The notes: generated by a model from the sequence alone, not told the origin. Numbered from the stretch's first letter, positions 13,157 through 24,759 are shown. The stretch: 64,000 bases of DNA from Mycolicibacterium mengxianglii (GCF_015710575.1 NZ_CP065373.1:1922001-1986000); one strand, 5' to 3'. Numbers and translations: made by a program.

Positions 13157-13591
13157 GTGGCGGACAAGACGGCGCAGACCATCTACATCGATGCCGACCC
13201 TGGCACGGTGATGGATGTGATCGCCGATATCGGCTCTTACCCGGACTGGGTCAAGGAGTACAAGGACACCGAGGTGCTCACCTGCGACGACGACGGGTAC
13301 CCCAAGACGGCGCGGCTGGTGCTCGACGCCGCGGTGCTCAAGGACACCATGGTCCTGGAATACGAGTGGCCCGCCGATCGCCGGTCGGTGCGGTGGTGGT
13401 TGATTTCGAGCAGTCTGCTCAAGGCTCTGGACGGGGCATATCGCTTGGCGCCCAAGGGTTCCGGTACAGAAGTGACGTACGAACTCTCGGTGGACCTGAT
13501 GATTCCCATGATCGGTCTGCTCAAGCGGAAGGCGGAGAAGCGGCTCACCGACACCGCCCTGAAGGATCTGAAGAAGCGGGTCGAGGCCTGA
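13157..13591 (+). CDS. SRPBCC/START-like protein (TB16.3, Rv2185c type)
   Basis: A 144-residue START-like protein beginning ADKTAQTIYIDADPGTV, close to M. tuberculosis TB16.3 in length and sequence. It has the helix-grip pattern: strand, helix PGTVMDVIADIGSYPDW, six strands, and a long C-terminal helix ending DLKKRVEA. A hydrophobic cavity for a lipid is expected from the fold; the ligand is unknown. Start is GTG with AGGACGG about 7 nt upstream. Its stop codon overlaps the likely CTG start of the next gene, so the two are probably co-translated. Confidence 0.9.
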   Translation: MADKTAQTIYIDADPGTVMDVIADIGSYPDWVKEYKDTEVLTCDDDGYPKTARLVLDAAVLKDTMVLEYEWPADRRSVRWWLISSSLLKALDGAYRLAPKGSGTEVTYELSVDLMIPMIGLLKRKAEKRLTDTALKDLKKRVEA

Positions 13592-14826
13592 CGAACACCG
13601 CGGCCCGCATCAGCCTCTTCGTCGGTAAAGGCGGAGTGGGCAAGTCCACGCTGGCCGCGGCCACCGCGGTCCACGATGCCCGGTCTGGGCAGCGGGTACT
13701 GGTCGTGTCCACTGATCAAGCCCATTCGCTCGGTGAGGTCTTCGGAGTCGCCGTGCCGCCCACCGGACTCCGCGAGCCGGTCCGGGTGGTCGCCGATGAG
13801 GGTGGCGGTGCACTGGATGCGCTGGCACTGGACACCTTGGCGCTGTTGGCTGCCCGGTGGCGCGAAGTGGCCGACCCTCTGAGCCAGCGGTTTCCGGAAT
13901 CTGAACTGGGAATGGTTGCGCCCGAAGAACTCTCAGCACTCCCGGGGATCCAGGAGGTCCTCGGACTGCACGAGGTCGGGGAGCTGGCGGCGTCGGGGAA
14001 CTGGGATCACGTGGTGGTGGACTGTGCCTCCACTGCCGATGCGCTGCGCATGCTCGTCCTGCCGTCGACCTTCGGGTTGTACCTGGAGCGCGCCTGGCCC
14101 CGGCACCGCCGGTTGAGCATGACCGACACAGGTACCTCGGCTGCGGTGGTCGACCTCCTCGAACGCGTCAACGCCGGCGTGCAGCGGCTCGGTGCCCTGC
14201 TCATCGATCCGGAGACGGTAACCGCGCACCTGGTGCTGACCCCCGAGCGGGTGGTGGCGGCCGAAGCCGTGCGAACCCTGGGTTCGCTGGCGCTGATGGG
14301 TGTCAGGGTCACCGAGCTCCTCGTCAATCAGGTTCTGCTGCAAGACGACTCGTTCGAGTATCGCAACCTGCCCGAGCACCCCGCCTTCGACTGGTATGCC
14401 GAACGCATCGGCGAGCAGCAGGCGGTCCTGAAGGAACTCGGTGCGCGCACCGGTGAGGTGGAGCTGGTACTCATCCCGCATCTGTCCGGTGAACCGATCG
14501 GTCCCAAAGCCCTCGGTGAGCTGCTCGACAGTGCGAGACGGCGTGGCGGGGCACCGCCGCCGGGGCCGCTGCGCCCCGTCGTCGACCTGGAATCGGGGTC
14601 GGGTCTGGGGTCGGTGTACCGGATGCGGTTAGAGTTGCCACAGGTCGACACCGGCTCACTGACCCTGGGCCGCGTCGACGACGACCTGATCATCGGCGTC
14701 GGCGGCATGCGCCGCCGTGTCCGGCTGGCGTCGGTTCTCCGGCGATGTGTCGTGATGGATGCCCAGTTGCGCGGCCCGGAGCTGACCGTGCGATTTCAAC
14801 CGAACCCGGAGGTGTGGCCGGCATGA
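13588..14826 (+). CDS. ArsA/GET3-like P-loop ATPase (Rv2184c type)
   Basis: Dimeric deviant-Walker ATPase of the ArsA/GET3 group, about 412 residues. The loop GKGGVGKST (13-21) has the extra signature Lys, and DQAHSLGEVFG corresponds to the switch I region. Arsenite export is unlikely, since there is no ArsB, ArsD or Cys metal site; a chaperone or lipid-trafficking role with its START-like neighbours is inferred. No ATG, GTG or TTG lies in frame between the TB16.3 region and the P-loop. The only initiator that fits is a CTG whose CTGA overlaps the previous stop. The end overlaps the next gene by ATGA. Confidence 0.85.
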   Translation: MTNTAARISLFVGKGGVGKSTLAAATAVHDARSGQRVLVVSTDQAHSLGEVFGVAVPPTGLREPVRVVADEGGGALDALALDTLALLAARWREVADPLSQRFPESELGMVAPEELSALPGIQEVLGLHEVGELAASGNWDHVVVDCASTADALRMLVLPSTFGLYLERAWPRHRRLSMTDTGTSAAVVDLLERVNAGVQRLGALLIDPETVTAHLVLTPERVVAAEAVRTLGSLALMGVRVTELLVNQVLLQDDSFEYRNLPEHPAFDWYAERIGEQQAVLKELGARTGEVELVLIPHLSGEPIGPKALGELLDSARRRGGAPPPGPLRPVVDLESGSGLGSVYRMRLELPQVDTGSLTLGRVDDDLIIGVGGMRRRVRLASVLRRCVVMDAQLRGPELTVRFQPNPEVWPA

Positions 14827-15224
14827 ATCCCAATGGGCACGCCGACCTCGGTCCCGAACTGCGACAACTGGCACAAGAACTCCTTGACCGGATCGATCCG
14901 GCGCTGCGCACCGCCGCTGCGATGGTGGCCGCCCGCGCCGGCACCGGTCCGGGCAAGTGCCAGCAGCTGTGGTGCCCGGTGTGCGCGCTGGCCGCACTGG
15001 TCAACGGTGAGGAGCATCCGCTGCTCACGGTGGTTGCCGAACACAGCGTCGCCCTGCTTGCGGTGTTGCGGGCGATGGTTGGCGACGACGGCGAACATCC
15101 GACGGATCCCGGAACCCCCGAGCCGCCCAACGGGCCACCAGAGGGGTCGACCCCGCCCGGCGGTGGCGATCCCGGTGCGGGTACAGGCCGCTACCAGCCG
15201 ATCCCCATCACCGTCGAAGATTGA
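14823..15224 (+). CDS. Cys-cluster protein with disordered tail (Rv2183c type), unknown function
   Basis: A 133-residue protein that starts inside the ATPase stop (ATGA). The N-terminal 90 residues are helical and contain C46, C51 and C54 (KCQQLWCPVC) with H65 and H74 nearby, a plausible zinc site. The last 45 residues are Pro/Gly/Glu-rich and probably disordered. Tight coupling to the ArsA-like gene suggests the two proteins work together. I recognise it as the Rv2183c family but know no function. Confidence 0.82.
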   Translation: MNPNGHADLGPELRQLAQELLDRIDPALRTAAAMVAARAGTGPGKCQQLWCPVCALAALVNGEEHPLLTVVAEHSVALLAVLRAMVGDDGEHPTDPGTPEPPNGPPEGSTPPGGGDPGAGTGRYQPIPITVED

Positions 15225-15300
15225 CCCTGTGGTCGGTTCCACTGCGGGTGGGTAAAGTTGGCGCCGAGCACCGTCCGGTGCCCCCGCTGCAGGAGGGTCC

Positions 15301-16041
15301 ATGTGGTATTGGCTTTTCAAGTACATCTTCATGGGACCCCTGCTGTCCTTGCTCGGTAGGCCGAAAGTCTTTGGCCTGGAGCATATTCCGCAGGACGGTC
15401 CGGCGATCCTGGCCAGCAACCACCTTGCGGTGGCAGACAGCTTCTACCTGCCGCTGGTAGTTCGGCGGCGGATCACCTTCCTGGCCAAGCAGGAATATTT
15501 CACCGGCACCGGCGCCAAGGGCTGGTTCCAGCGGTGGTTCTACACAGTGGCGGGCCAGGTGCCGATCGACCGCACCGACGCCGACTCGGCGCAGGCCGCG
15601 CTGAACACCGCCGCGGGCATCCTCGACCAGGAGAAGCTGCTGGGGATGTACCCCGAGGGCACCCGTTCCCCGGACGGCCGGCTCTACAAGGGCAAGACCG
15701 GGCTGGCCCGGCTGGCTCTCGAGTCCGGTGTGCCGGTGATTCCGGTCGCGATGATCGGAACCGACGTGGTCAACCCGCCCGGTTCCAAGATGTGGCGCAA
15801 AGGCCGGGTGCAGGTGCACATCGGCAAGCCGATGGACTTCTCCCGCTTCGAAGGGCTCGCGGGTAACCGGTTCATCGAACGCGCGGTGATCGACGAGGTG
15901 ATGTACGAGCTGATGCGGCTCTCCGGTCAGGAGTACGTCGACATCTACGCGGCCAGCCTCAAAGAGAGTGCAGGGCCGGCGGCTGATTCGGGGACTGATC
16001 CGGACTCCTCGTCCCGGATTCCCGAGAGCGCGGCGGGCTGA
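15301..16041 (+). CDS. 1-acyl-sn-glycerol-3-phosphate acyltransferase (PlsC family)
   Basis: Membrane-associated acyltransferase of the PlsC/LPLAT family, 246 residues (Rv2182c type), expected to acylate a lysophospholipid with acyl-CoA. The catalytic HX4D is H41-D46 (NHLAVADS), and the phosphate-binding EGTR motif is at 119-122, followed by SPDG. A short hydrophobic N-terminus can anchor it in the membrane. The ATG follows AGGAGGG at good spacing. The C-terminal tail (about 220-246) is Ser/Asp-rich, and its 83 nt of coding sequence also encode the end of the convergent mannosyltransferase. Confidence 0.93.
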   Translation: MWYWLFKYIFMGPLLSLLGRPKVFGLEHIPQDGPAILASNHLAVADSFYLPLVVRRRITFLAKQEYFTGTGAKGWFQRWFYTVAGQVPIDRTDADSAQAALNTAAGILDQEKLLGMYPEGTRSPDGRLYKGKTGLARLALESGVPVIPVAMIGTDVVNPPGSKMWRKGRVQVHIGKPMDFSRFEGLAGNRFIERAVIDEVMYELMRLSGQEYVDIYAASLKESAGPAADSGTDPDSSSRIPESAAG

Positions 16042-17317
16042 CCTTCTCGGTCACCACGAGGCCGGCCACGGCGATGACGGCCAGCGCCCACCACACGTAG
16101 GACCCGCCGAGCACCTGGCGCCACCACGAGGCCGCGGCCTCGTTGTGCTCCGGTAGGAGTTCGATGGGCGTCCACACCAGGAGCGCGACGCCGGCAGCCG
16201 TCAGCGCGGCCAACGCGGCGTTGCGGCGGCGGTAAGCCAGCACGGCGAGCACCACCAACGTCGGCAACGTCCACACCCAATGGTGAGACCACGACACCGG
16301 CGACACGACCAGCCCGAACAGGGCGATGCAGATCAACGCCAGCACCGGCTCGTCGGCCCGCAGCACCCGCCGGCCCGCCCATACGGCCAGCGCCAACGCC
16401 GCGAAGCAGGCAGCCGTCCACAGCAGGAAGTGGGTGGTTTCGCCGTACTCCTCGCGGGCCAGCATTGCGGCGATGTTCTGGTTCGTGTTCAGCGTCGAAT
16501 TACCGATCCGGTCGGTGTCACGCAGCGTGTTCGTCCAGTACTCCCACGAATCCCGCCAGGCCAGAACGCAACCCAGCGCAGTGGCGGCCAGGAACGACGC
16601 CAGCGATACCAGCGCCGCGCGTCCTTCGCGGCGCAGCGCGAAGTACACCAGGAAGACCGCGGGAGTGAGTTTGAGCGCGATCGCCACCCCGAGCAGGACA
16701 CCGCGCGGCCACGGGGTGCGCCGGGGTACGCAGTCGGCGATCACCAACGTCATCAGCACCACGTTGATCTGCCCGAACTCGAAATTGGCCCGTAGCGGCT
16801 CCAGATGACTGACCCCCAGCGCCACCAGCGCCAGGGCCACGAACGTGCGGCGCACCCAGGCCGGCTCCGAGGTCACGGTCGCGGTGGCGGCGGACGACGC
16901 CCAGAAATCCAACCGGGTCAGCACGATCACCGTCGAGACGACCAGCAGCACCAGCGTGATCAGTGTCATCGCCGCGCTGGCCGCCGGCAATGGGAGCCAC
17001 GCGAACGGTGCGAACACCACGGCCGACAGCGGGGGATAGGTGAACGGCAGGTCGATGCCGCCGAGGGTGTGGAACGTCGCGCCGTCGGCGTACAGGGGGT
17101 TGCCGTCCAGCCAGGCACGTCCGCCCATCCGGTAGACGTCGATGTCGATCCGGTACGGGGTATGGCCCAGTAACCCCCAGGCGGCGTACCCGAACCCGGC
17201 AACCGTCAGCAACTGGAACAGTCGCCAGCCCAGGCGCTGGGTTCTCACCGACGGCCGGGCCGACAGCCCGTCCGGTGCGCGCACAGTGCCCACAACGGGC
17301 CATCGCCGAATAGTCAT
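15959..17317 (-). CDS. Polyprenol-phosphate-mannose-dependent alpha-(1-2) mannosyltransferase (GT87)
   Basis: Rv2181-type GT-C enzyme, 452 residues with about ten hydrophobic helices. It adds alpha-1,2-linked mannose branches to lipomannan and lipoarabinomannan, using decaprenyl-phosphate mannose on the outer face. The first external loop carries the acidic pair expected for catalysis in [10 protein letters not shown] (about 58-67). The C-terminus is Pro/Ser/Arg-rich and overlaps the plsC end by 83 nt on the other strand. The ATG lies 9 nt after a TAGGCT hexamer, so the leader is short. It is divergent from the next membrane gene. Confidence 0.92.
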   Translation of the reverse strand: MTIRRWPVVGTVRAPDGLSARPSVRTQRLGWRLFQLLTVAGFGYAAWGLLGHTPYRIDIDVYRMGGRAWLDGNPLYADGATFHTLGGIDLPFTYPPLSAVVFAPFAWLPLPAASAAMTLITLVLLVVSTVIVLTRLDFWASSAATATVTSEPAWVRRTFVALALVALGVSHLEPLRANFEFGQINVVLMTLVIADCVPRRTPWPRGVLLGVAIALKLTPAVFLVYFALRREGRAALVSLASFLAATALGCVLAWRDSWEYWTNTLRDTDRIGNSTLNTNQNIAAMLAREEYGETTHFLLWTAACFAALALAVWAGRRVLRADEPVLALICIALFGLVVSPVSWSHHWVWTLPTLVVLAVLAYRRRNAALAALTAAGVALLVWTPIELLPEHNEAAASWWRQVLGGSYVWWALAVIAVAGLVVTEKVSPPRSRESGTRSPDQSPNQPPALHSL

Positions 17318-17410
17318 GACAGCAACAGCCTATCGGGGTGACGCCGGCGCCCCGCGTGCCCGACGGTCGACTCACGTCGGTTTCGGTGCCACTTTCGCCC
17401 CAGGTGGGCG

Positions 17411-17416
17411 TAAGTT
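17411..17416 (+). promoter_or_regulatory. TANNNT -10 element, probable leaderless start of Rv2180c-type gene
   Basis: TAAGTT lies 7 nt before the GTG start, the spacing expected when transcription begins at or next to the start codon. Confidence 0.4.
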
Positions 17417-17423
17417 CTCGCCC

Positions 17424-18338
17424 GTGCCCCACGACTGGAAACTCGAGTTCGACCTGGTGCCGGAGATTCCGGCAGGCCGGATCCCACTGATGTGGTGCCT
17501 GATCGCGTTTCTGGTCACTTTTCTGGTCACCCGCACGATCGTTCGCTACATCCGGGCACACGCCGACAGTGATGCGCCCAAGAAGTGGTGGCAGCCGCGC
17601 AATATCGGCAGCGGCGGCGTGCACATCCATCACATGGTCATCGGCATCGTTTTGGTGATGGTGTCCGGAGTCAGCATGGTGACCCTGGGCGCCAACGGGG
17701 GAGTCCGCGGGTTCACAGCTGCGGCAATACTTTTCGGAATCGGATCGGCGCTGGTGCTCGACGAGTTCGCTCTCATCCTGCACCTGCAGGACGTGTACTG
17801 GTCCGAGGACGGCCGTACCTCGGTGGATGCGGTGTTCGCCGCGGTGGCGGTGGCGGGCCTCCTGGTGCTGGGCTTCAACCCGCTGTCGTTCTTCGACATC
17901 ACCATCTGGCGGGAGGACAACTCACTGGCCTCGCGTGCCCTGGTGATCGGCGTGGCCGTCTACACCCTGGCGATGGCGGTGATCGTGCTGCTCAAGGGGA
18001 AGGTGTGGACCGGTCTGATCGGCATGTTCCTCAATCCGCTGCTGATCATCGGGGCCATCCGGCTGTCGCGGCCCCACGCCCCGTGGGCACGGTGGCGCTA
18101 CACCACCCGGCCCAAGAAGATGCACCGCGCCCTGGAACGTGAGCGCTACATGCGCCGCCCGGTGGTGCAGGCCAAGCTGTGGTTGCAGGACGCGGTGGCC
18201 GGGATGCCGCACTTCCCCGATGACGCGACGGTGGACGCGCAACTGGATCGTGAGATCCACGCCGCGGCGCCGCCGCCGTCGCTGGCGATTCAGGCCCGCG
18301 ATGGTCGAGCCGAGCCCGCAGTTCAGAGCGCTGGATAA
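17424..18338 (+). CDS. Conserved integral membrane protein (Rv2180c type)
   Basis: A 304-residue membrane protein with about seven hydrophobic helices between residues 20 and 215, an internal HIHHM motif (about 70-74) at a helix start, and a basic, charged C-terminal region (about 220-304) on the cytoplasmic side. The GTG was chosen because TAAGTT lies 7 nt upstream and because it gives the length of M. tuberculosis Rv2180c; an in-frame ATG 108 nt earlier overlaps the divergent gene. Function unknown. Its TAA stop is part of the -10 hexamer of the RNase AS gene. Confidence 0.85.
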   Translation: MPHDWKLEFDLVPEIPAGRIPLMWCLIAFLVTFLVTRTIVRYIRAHADSDAPKKWWQPRNIGSGGVHIHHMVIGIVLVMVSGVSMVTLGANGGVRGFTAAAILFGIGSALVLDEFALILHLQDVYWSEDGRTSVDAVFAAVAVAGLLVLGFNPLSFFDITIWREDNSLASRALVIGVAVYTLAMAVIVLLKGKVWTGLIGMFLNPLLIIGAIRLSRPHAPWARWRYTTRPKKMHRALERERYMRRPVVQAKLWLQDAVAGMPHFPDDATVDAQLDREIHAAAPPPSLAIQARDGRAEPAVQSAG

Positions 18339-18341
18339 GGT
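18336..18341 (+). promoter_or_regulatory. TANNNT -10 element for RNase AS, overlapping the upstream stop codon
   Basis: TAAGGT begins with the TAA stop of the preceding gene and ends 6 nt before the RNase AS GTG, which fits a leaderless transcript nested at the gene junction. Confidence 0.4.
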
Positions 18342-18347
18342 TCTCGG

Positions 18348-18860
18348 GTGCGGTACTTCTATGACACCGAGTTCATCGACAACGGGCGCACCATCGAACT
18401 CATCTCGATTGGCGTGGCCGCCGAGGACGGTCGCGAATACTACGCCGTGTCAACAGAATTCCCGCCCGACCAGGCCGGCCGCTGGGTTCGCACCCATGTG
18501 CTGCCCAAACTGCCGCCGCCGTCGTCGCAGCTGTGGCGCTCGCGTCGGCAGATCCGGGAGGACCTCGAGGAGTTCTTCGGCATCGACGGTGACGAGCCCA
18601 TCGAGTTGTGGGCGTGGGTGGCCGCCTACGACCATGTGGTGCTGTGCCAGCTGTGGGGGCCGATGACGAGTCTGCCGCCGCAGATCCCGCGGTTCACCCG
18701 GGAGCTGCGGCAATTCTGGGAAGACCGCGGCAGCCCGCGGATGCCGCCGCGGCCCCGCGACACCCACGACGCGCTGGTCGACGCCCGCCACAATCTGTTG
18801 CGGTACCAGGTGATGACCGAACTCGACGACTACGAGCAGTGGGCGGCCGGGCGGAGCTGA
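18348..18860 (+). CDS. 3'-5' exoribonuclease, RNase AS type
   Basis: DEDDh exoribonuclease of 170 residues, matching Rv2179c (RNase AS), which trims adenylate-rich RNA 3' ends. Catalytic residues are D6 and E8 (FYDTEFI), D95 (AAYDHVV), H140 and D145 (RDTHDALVDA). The protein is a single domain with no membrane segment. The GTG start is preceded by TAAGGT at 6 nt. It lies 9 nt after the membrane protein gene and 58 nt before aroG. Confidence 0.92.
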   Translation: MRYFYDTEFIDNGRTIELISIGVAAEDGREYYAVSTEFPPDQAGRWVRTHVLPKLPPPSSQLWRSRRQIREDLEEFFGIDGDEPIELWAWVAAYDHVVLCQLWGPMTSLPPQIPRFTRELRQFWEDRGSPRMPPRPRDTHDALVDARHNLLRYQVMTELDDYEQWAAGRS

Positions 18861-18888
18861 CCTGCCGGCCCTACTCGGGCCGTTCTGA

Positions 18889-20319
<1,431 letters not shown>

Positions 20320-21543
20320 TCAGATCAGGTTGGTCAGGTTGCTGCCCAACGTCCAGGCAGCGGCGGCCACGCCGCCGGTCAGGATGAGCACGACGAGCGT
20401 CCAGATCAGCGTCCTGCGCCGTGCGCGCTGCCGGGACCATTCGAACTCCGACAGTTCGATGCCGGCGAAATGCGATGGGCCCGCGTAGGTTTCATCGACG
20501 GTTTCGACCGCGGCCCCGTCGTTCCGCGGTTCGTCCCAGTCGTCGGGCCCGCGGGTGAACGCCCTGGTCTGATTACGGGGCGGCTCTTCGGTGGCCCGCA
20601 CCTCGGTGACCTGCGTCCGGTGCCGGACCGCCGAGAGGTGCTGCGCGGAGTTGCGGGGCGCGGGCACCCGGAACGGCGGCAGCCCGAGCTCCTTGGCGAT
20701 GTCGTCCAGCGCGTTGCCCATCGCGAGCGCGTCGGGGTAGCGGGCTGCGGGGTCCCGGTCGGTCGCACGTAGTACCAGCTCGTCGAACTGCGGTGGTACG
20801 CCGGCGATGGATGCGCTCGGCGGCGGCACATCCTGATCCAACCGCTGATACGCCACCGCCAACGCACTGTCGCCGGTGAACGGCGTTGCGCCGGTGAGCA
20901 ATTCGTAGGTCAAGATGCCCAGTGCGTACACATCGCTTGGCGGGCCGGCATTGCCGCTGCTGACCTGTTCGGGCGACAGGTAGGCGGCGGTGCCCAGGAT
21001 GACGCTGGTGGAGGTGATCCCGGCCTGGGCGACGGCACGTACCAAGCCGAAGTCCGCCAGCTTGACGTCGCCGTCGTCGGAGATCAGCACGTTCTCGGGT
21101 TTGACGTCGCGGTGCACCAGCCCGCCGCGGTGGGCCACGGCCAGACCACCCAGCAGGGGCCGCAGCACGGCGGCGACGGCGTAGGGCGGCATCGGGCCCC
21201 GTTCACGCAACAACTCGCGCAGGGTGCCGCCTTCGACCAGTTCCATCACCAGGAACGGCGGCGAGCCGAACGATTCCCCACCGCCCTGGTCGTACACCGC
21301 GACCAGCCCCGGGTGCGACAGCCGGGCCACAGCGCGGGCCTCGAGTTGGAACCGGGTCAGAAACTGCTGATCGCCGGCGTAGCGGGCGTCCATCACCTTG
21401 ATGGCGACGGGCCGGTCCAGACGGAGGTCGGTCCCGCGGTACACCGTGGACATGCCGCCGGTCGCGATCGGGGTCTCCACCCGGTAGCGGCCGTCCAGCA
21501 GGGTCCCCTCCAACGGGTCGGGTGGCGGGGTCGGTGCAGTCAC
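20320..21543 (-). CDS. pknL: Serine/threonine protein kinase PknL
   Basis: Hanks-type Ser/Thr kinase, 407 residues. Its N-lobe Gly-rich loop is IATGGMSTVY, the catalytic Lys is K49 (VAIKV), the catalytic loop is HRDVKPEN, and the metal site is DFGLV. An Arg-rich juxtamembrane stretch leads to a single C-terminal helix (about 375-396) with only a few residues outside, so it has no PASTA sensor. The GTG sits 6 nt after TACTAT on the minus strand. It is divergent from the gene for its known substrate type, the Rv2175c DNA-binding protein. Confidence 0.95.
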   Translation of the reverse strand: MTAPTPPPDPLEGTLLDGRYRVETPIATGGMSTVYRGTDLRLDRPVAIKVMDARYAGDQQFLTRFQLEARAVARLSHPGLVAVYDQGGGESFGSPPFLVMELVEGGTLRELLRERGPMPPYAVAAVLRPLLGGLAVAHRGGLVHRDVKPENVLISDDGDVKLADFGLVRAVAQAGITSTSVILGTAAYLSPEQVSSGNAGPPSDVYALGILTYELLTGATPFTGDSALAVAYQRLDQDVPPPSASIAGVPPQFDELVLRATDRDPAARYPDALAMGNALDDIAKELGLPPFRVPAPRNSAQHLSAVRHRTQVTEVRATEEPPRNQTRAFTRGPDDWDEPRNDGAAVETVDETYAGPSHFAGIELSEFEWSRQRARRRTLIWTLVVLILTGGVAAAAWTLGSNLTNLI

Positions 21544-21549
21544 CGGGTC

Positions 21550-21555
21550 ATAGTA
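21550..21555 (-). promoter_or_regulatory. TANNNT -10 element, probable leaderless start of pknL
   Basis: On the minus strand TACTAT ends 6 nt before the pknL GTG. The divergent gene has the same arrangement about 60 bp away. Confidence 0.45.
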
Positions 21556-21615
21556 GGTGCCGTGGCGTACGGCGCCGGTGAGACGACGGCGTGGCACGCG
21601 CGGCGGGTGGCGTCC

Positions 21616-21621
21616 TACACT
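21616..21621 (+). promoter_or_regulatory. TANNNT -10 element, probable leaderless start of the Rv2175c-type gene
   Basis: TACACT ends 6 nt before the GTG at 21628. It supports that start over an in-frame GTG 21 nt earlier, which lies upstream of the hexamer. Confidence 0.45.
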
Positions 21622-21627
21622 CAACCG

Positions 21628-22032
21628 GTGAGCAGCATCCCCGCTGGCGACGACGTACTCGATCCGGACGAACCGGTCTACGACGTGCCCACTGTCGCCG
21701 AAATGCTCGGCATCCCCGTCACCAAGGTGCACCAGCATCTGCGAGAAGGACATCTGGTGGCGCTGCGGCGCCACGGGACGGTCGTGGTACCGCAGATCTT
21801 CTTCACCTCTTCCGGAGAAGTGGTGAAATCGCTCGGCGGTCTGCTGGCGGTGCTGCGCGACGGCGGCTACAGCGAGACCGAGATCCTGCGGTGGCTGTTC
21901 ACCGCTGACGAGTCATTGACGGCGACGTTCGACGGCAGCCGGGAGTCGGTGCCCAATGCCCGGCCGGTCGACGCACTGCACGCACACCAGGCGCGCGAGG
22001 TCGTGCGCCGGGCGCAGGCGATGGCCTACTAG
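21628..22032 (+). CDS. DNA-binding protein, Rv2175c type (PknL partner)
   Basis: A 134-residue winged-helix DNA-binding protein. The core VPTVAEMLGIPVTKVHQHLREGHLVALRR (read in two parts: helix-turn-helix at about 18-34, then the wing) is followed by a conserved C-terminal half ending ALHAHQAREVVRRAQAMAY. In M. tuberculosis PknL phosphorylates this protein near its N-terminus and lowers DNA binding. The start used here follows TACACT by 6 nt and leaves almost no N-terminal tail. Its TAG shares the CTAG palindrome with the stop of the convergent mptA. Confidence 0.9.
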   Translation: MSSIPAGDDVLDPDEPVYDVPTVAEMLGIPVTKVHQHLREGHLVALRRHGTVVVPQIFFTSSGEVVKSLGGLLAVLRDGGYSETEILRWLFTADESLTATFDGSRESVPNARPVDALHAHQAREVVRRAQAMAY

Positions 22033-23567
22033 GGCACCTGCGAAGGGTCGGTCACCGGCGCGGCGGCGCGGCGCAGTGAATACCACGCCGCGGCGGCGCA
22101 GACGGTGGCCAGCAGCACGTGGATCCACACGTACATCCCGTGCGAGCCGTCGGGTTTGAAGATCACCATGATCCAGGTGGAGAACCCGGCGATGGCGGCG
22201 ATCGCCGACTTCGACTGGGCGGTAGCGGAAATCACCGCCAGCGGCCAGGTGTAGTACCAGGGCAGCGCGGCCGGGACGAACAGCACGACCACCAGCATCG
22301 CCCAGGCGATCCCGAGCAGCACCTCGCGGTCGTTGTGCCGGAAGCGCCACCACAGCAGCGGAAGACTGATCGCGATGATCAGGATCCCGGCGACCCGGGT
22401 GACGTCGAGTACCGCGTAGAAGTTCACCGGGAACACCAGGCCGCCGACGGCATTGGTGACATTGGCGATGGCCGTCGGCACGGTCAGCCAGTTGATGATC
22501 TTCACCGATCCGGCGAGGGCGGTCAGCCAGCCCAGTCCGACCCCGGCCAGCAGGGAGAGCACTGCGAACACCCCGACGAAGATCGCGATCGAGCCCGCGG
22601 CGGCGATCAGGAATGCCGGCACCGTCCGATACCCGTGCCGGTCGCGCAGGGCCCGCATCCATACCCACACCATGAACGGCAGCGCCAGCCCGGCGGTGGC
22701 TTTGACGGCCACCGCGATGGTGGCCAGCGTCACGCCGCCGACGAACCGGTGTGCGAACACCAGCGCGATGCCGGCGGTCATCAGCCCCACCATCAGCATC
22801 TCGTTGTGCACGCCACCCATGAGGTGGATGATCACCAGGGGGTTGAGCACGCAGATCCACAGTGCGACCGCACCGTTGGCGCCTATGTGGCGGGCGATGC
22901 GGGGGGCGGCCCAGATCAACAGGGCCAGGCCCGGCAGCATGCACAGCCGCAGCACCATGGTGCCGGCGATGACGTTGTCGCCGACGAGCATGGTGACGAA
23001 CTTGGCGATCAGGATGAACGCCGGACCGTACGGCGCGGTGGTGGTGGTCCAGATCGGACTCACGTTGTCCAGCAGGGGATTGGGGTTCTCGATCGGTCCC
23101 ACCGCGTACGGGTCGAACCCGTCGCGCAGCAGTGCGCCCTGCGCCAGGTAGGAATAGGTGTCGCGGCTGAACAACGGCACCGACAACAGCAGCGGCGCCA
23201 GCCAGAAGCCGGTGGTGGCGACCATGGTGTATTCGTCGACAGGTTGATCCGGGCCGCGGGAGATCATCCGCCGGCCCAGCCACAGCCAGGCCAGCAGCAT
23301 CACCGCGACACCGCCCCACAGCAGCAGCGACGACAACACCAGTCCGTGCCCGAAACGCAGCCATGACAGATGCAGCGATTCCAGGACGGGATCGTGCAAC
23401 CGGGTGCTACCCGCTCCCAACCCGCCCGCGGCGATGGCGAGGGCGCCCAGGAAACCCAGCAGGGCCGGGCGGGCCTCCTCGGTGCGGCTGAACTCGCGCA
23501 GGCGTGCCAGCTGGCGATTGAGGTGCCCGGCGCCCAGGTTGTGGTCTTCGGCAGTCGGTGTGGACAT
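22029..23567 (-). CDS. mptA: Alpha-(1-6)-mannopyranosyltransferase A
   Basis: GT-C membrane mannosyltransferase of 512 residues and about 13 hydrophobic helices, Rv2174 type, which extends the alpha-1,6 mannan backbone of lipomannan from polyprenol-phosphate mannose. The first long external loop has the acidic RDTYSYLAQG motif typical of the family. The start is the ATG giving STPTAEDHN, 7 nt after the idsA2 stop, so the two genes are probably one transcript. Confidence 0.93.
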   Translation of the reverse strand: MSTPTAEDHNLGAGHLNRQLARLREFSRTEEARPALLGFLGALAIAAGGLGAGSTRLHDPVLESLHLSWLRFGHGLVLSSLLLWGGVAVMLLAWLWLGRRMISRGPDQPVDEYTMVATTGFWLAPLLLSVPLFSRDTYSYLAQGALLRDGFDPYAVGPIENPNPLLDNVSPIWTTTTAPYGPAFILIAKFVTMLVGDNVIAGTMVLRLCMLPGLALLIWAAPRIARHIGANGAVALWICVLNPLVIIHLMGGVHNEMLMVGLMTAGIALVFAHRFVGGVTLATIAVAVKATAGLALPFMVWVWMRALRDRHGYRTVPAFLIAAAGSIAIFVGVFAVLSLLAGVGLGWLTALAGSVKIINWLTVPTAIANVTNAVGGLVFPVNFYAVLDVTRVAGILIIAISLPLLWWRFRHNDREVLLGIAWAMLVVVLFVPAALPWYYTWPLAVISATAQSKSAIAAIAGFSTWIMVIFKPDGSHGMYVWIHVLLATVCAAAAWYSLRRAAAPVTDPSQVP

Positions 23568-23574
23568 CAGTAGT

Positions 23575-24759
<1,185 letters not shown>

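Noticed and set aside
15959..16041. 83 nt overlap of plsC and the GT87 gene considered as a frameshift artefact
   Set aside because: Both tails are Ser/Pro-rich low-complexity extensions past complete domains, so both stops are credible; resequencing would settle it.
22119..23366. 415-codon plus-strand frame opposite mptA
   Set aside because: Very His/Gln/Gly/Asp-rich, no Shine-Dalgarno sequence or domain, and exactly mirrors a well supported membrane protein.
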